Assembly: GCA_944548615.1 (NCBI GenBank)
Contig: OX155954.1
Coordinates: 2,709,335-2,773,334, forward strand
Origin: Micropterix aruncella
Taxonomy: Eukaryota > Arthropoda > Insecta > Lepidoptera > Micropterigidae
DNA length: 64,000 nt
Direction of reading: 5' to 3'
A program made the position numbers and the translations under genes. A model generated the notes under the pieces. It saw nothing but the letters and a program-made list of their open reading frames with translations, was not told where the DNA came from and did not search any database. Below, one piece after another: positions 62,467-64,000 of this stretch (positions are counted from its first letter, which is position 1; each line of letters opens with the position of its first letter).

Positions 62467-63454
62467 GCATGCGAATGAAATCGAATGAATCCGTTTTAAA
62501 TGAAATCAATAAAATAGAAGAGAATAAAATAATTGTTCCTATTAAGACTGCAACTACTTTCAATAATAAATCACCGAAAATGTCTCCAGTTCCAACTAAA
62601 AAACTACCCGTCCGAAAAACGCCAGAGCGGAAAGAATCGACCCCTCCGGTTGATAAGACGAAAAAAGTTCATAAAGGCAAATCCACATCAAGCGACGTTT
62701 ATTTGCCGTCTATGAACCCGTCTTTATATAAATCAGCCACACGAAAATTGAGAGAACATGAGTTGACTTATTTCGGCGTGAAAAAATCGACTCAAAATGA
62801 GCGCCGAAGGAAATCCCCGGAAAATAAACCGGATCTAATAAAAACGCACTCACCCGCTAGAGATAGACAAACTATGTACGAGAGTCGCAAACATAGCCGG
62901 CGTTCAAGATCAGACGACGAAGCGCCACTGTACGAGAATTTATTGAGGAATTCGTCACCCCCTATACCGATACCGGCACCGAGAACCATTAAAAATATTT
63001 CTGATAACTTCGGTCTAAACTCGACCAGTAAAGTTTTGGAAATTTTGAACGGATACGAAGACGCACGACGATCTTCCGATGATGACAACGAAAATAGATA
63101 TAAAAAGCATTACAATAAAGAGCTTGATACGATCAGCGAGCTTAGTAAATCTAGCGACAGAAATCGAGCGTCCAAAGTTACGAAAGAGAAACATTCTTCG
63201 AAGTCTCTCGAGCGAGAAAGTGCGAAACCGCGGTCGCGCAGATTGTACAAAATCAGCAGCAGAGAAAATCTGCTGCAGTCTCGCAGCTCTTCAGAAGACG
63301 CTCCGCAGAGGCCGGTGATTCGAAAGAAAACTACCAAACGCGGTAAAACCGTACAAACTACCGCCACCGAAGCCACTAGAGATTCTTCCCCGGCTACTAT
63401 CGCGCACGCGTTGATCTCCAAACTGAATAGCTTAGACAAACACGCAAAGAATAG
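62467..63454 (+). CDS. unnamed gene, exon 4
   Basis: 988-bp exon from acceptor TTCATTCACAG to donor GTAAAT. It enters in phase 1, completing a Gly codon with exon 3, and leaves in phase 2. The encoded part is strongly basic and Ser-rich, with a possible SH3-binding stretch SSPPIPIPAPR (about 62955-62985), a block HELTYFGVKK (about 62757-62790), Arg/Ser-rich runs (HSRRSRSDD; KPRSRRLYKISSREN) and Lys/Thr-rich C-terminal part. No enzymatic motif. Composition fits a scaffold or cytoskeleton-associated protein, as an inference only. Confidence 0.87.
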
Positions 63455-63527
63455 GTAAATAAAATTTGTCAATATTAAAGTAGATAATTGTGGTAGACAC
63501 ATAATATTTTAATTTATTTTATTGTAG

Positions 63528-63919
63528 GTGTCAAAGTGTACAAAATGGGGTCCAAATGCCAGACGCAAGCAGAAAAACTCAAGAGTCGGATAAAATTTAC
63601 GGTTTGACCAAAACGAAAACTAATCACTATCAGTTACTCGACCGAATCAAAGAGATGGACGATTATGGTGCAACTGCTAAAAATGACCCTAGAAAAAATA
63701 CTAAAATGAAACCGAACGATAATTCAACGCAGTCAAGGATCAAGATTGCTGCTCCTGGCTATTTCACCGACTCTCTCAATATTAGAAAAACAGACGTTGA
63801 TGCAACAAAACAGAAACACAACATAAAAGATCTCAGTAAGAAGAAAGAAGTAGTCACGAAAAAGGTCGAGCAGAAAGAAACGAAAAGAACAGAGAAAACT
63901 AGCAGAGTTAAATTATCAG
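63528..63919 (+). CDS. unnamed gene, exon 5
   Basis: 392-bp exon between acceptor TTTTATTGTAG and donor GTGTGT. Joining to exon 4 completes an Arg codon; the exon ends in phase 1. The product is Lys/Asp/Thr-rich (for example YGLTKTKTNHYQLLDRIKEM, IKIAAPGYFTDSLNIRKTD) and ends in a run of alternating Lys and Glu that could form a single charged helix. Confidence 0.87.
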
Positions 63920-63994
63920 GTGTGTAATTTTATTGCGTTTGAAAATATAATAAATAAAACCATCAATTCACTCTTTATTTATTTTGATTTTCAG

Positions 63995-64000
63995 GAATAT
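63995..64000 (+). CDS. unnamed gene, start of exon 6 (cut by window end)
   Basis: The acceptor TTTTGATTTTCAG ends at 63994. The first two bases complete a Gly codon with exon 5 (phase 1 to phase 1). Only six bases are inside the window, so the gene continues to the right. Confidence 0.6.

Noticed and set aside
60785..63502. Minus-strand open frames across exons 3-5
   Set aside because: Antisense shadows; only the plus strand has consistent splice sites and phases.

Overview
The window is nuclear DNA from a eukaryote, almost certainly an insect and probably a moth or butterfly. It is AT-rich with GT-AG introns. It holds tRNA-headed SINEs, many truncated non-LTR retrotransposons (CR1/Jockey-like and RTE-like), decayed mariner copies, Helitrons with A^T target sites, piggyBac-like TTAA elements, hAT-like and other MITEs, and very long (TA)n tracts. 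The order-level call is an inference from the repeat mix; no sequence search was possible. No bacterial operons, rRNA, CRISPR array or intact viral gene was seen.

Layout. From 1 to about 44.7 kb I found no convincing host gene (one weak exon candidate lies at 1.76-2.16 kb, minus strand). This part is layered transposon debris. It includes a MITE family with long terminal inverted repeats (here M1, seven substantial copies, one carrying two later insertions), six segments (five copies) of an unclassified repeat C that all point the same way, two near-twin LINE tails (family D), four dead mariner copies, and one almost intact autonomous element. That element is a 3.67-kb pogo-like DNA transposon (26012-29684) with matched 25-bp terminal repeats, TA target duplication and a transposase of the psq-HTH/CENP-B-HTH/DDE type that ends in a PHD-like zinc finger. 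Its single ORF is interrupted only by a 677-bp piggyBac-like MITE sitting in a TTAA site.

From about 44.7 kb to the right edge runs the 5' part of one host gene on the plus strand: a 5' UTR plus start exon (44737-45156), a 12.7-kb repeat-filled first intron, exon 2 (57825-57986), a 1.69-kb exon 3, exon 4, exon 5, and the beginning of exon 6 at the window edge. All splice phases agree. The product is long, hydrophilic, rich in Ser, Lys and Arg and probably intrinsically disordered; I could not name it.

The most unusual structures are the interrupted pogo-PHD element, a perfect 128-bp inverted repeat lying between two (AT)n arrays in intron 2 (58957-59269), a 725-bp (TA)n array (40336-41060), and the nested M1 copy at 36905-38538, which exposes the target-site preferences of two other families.
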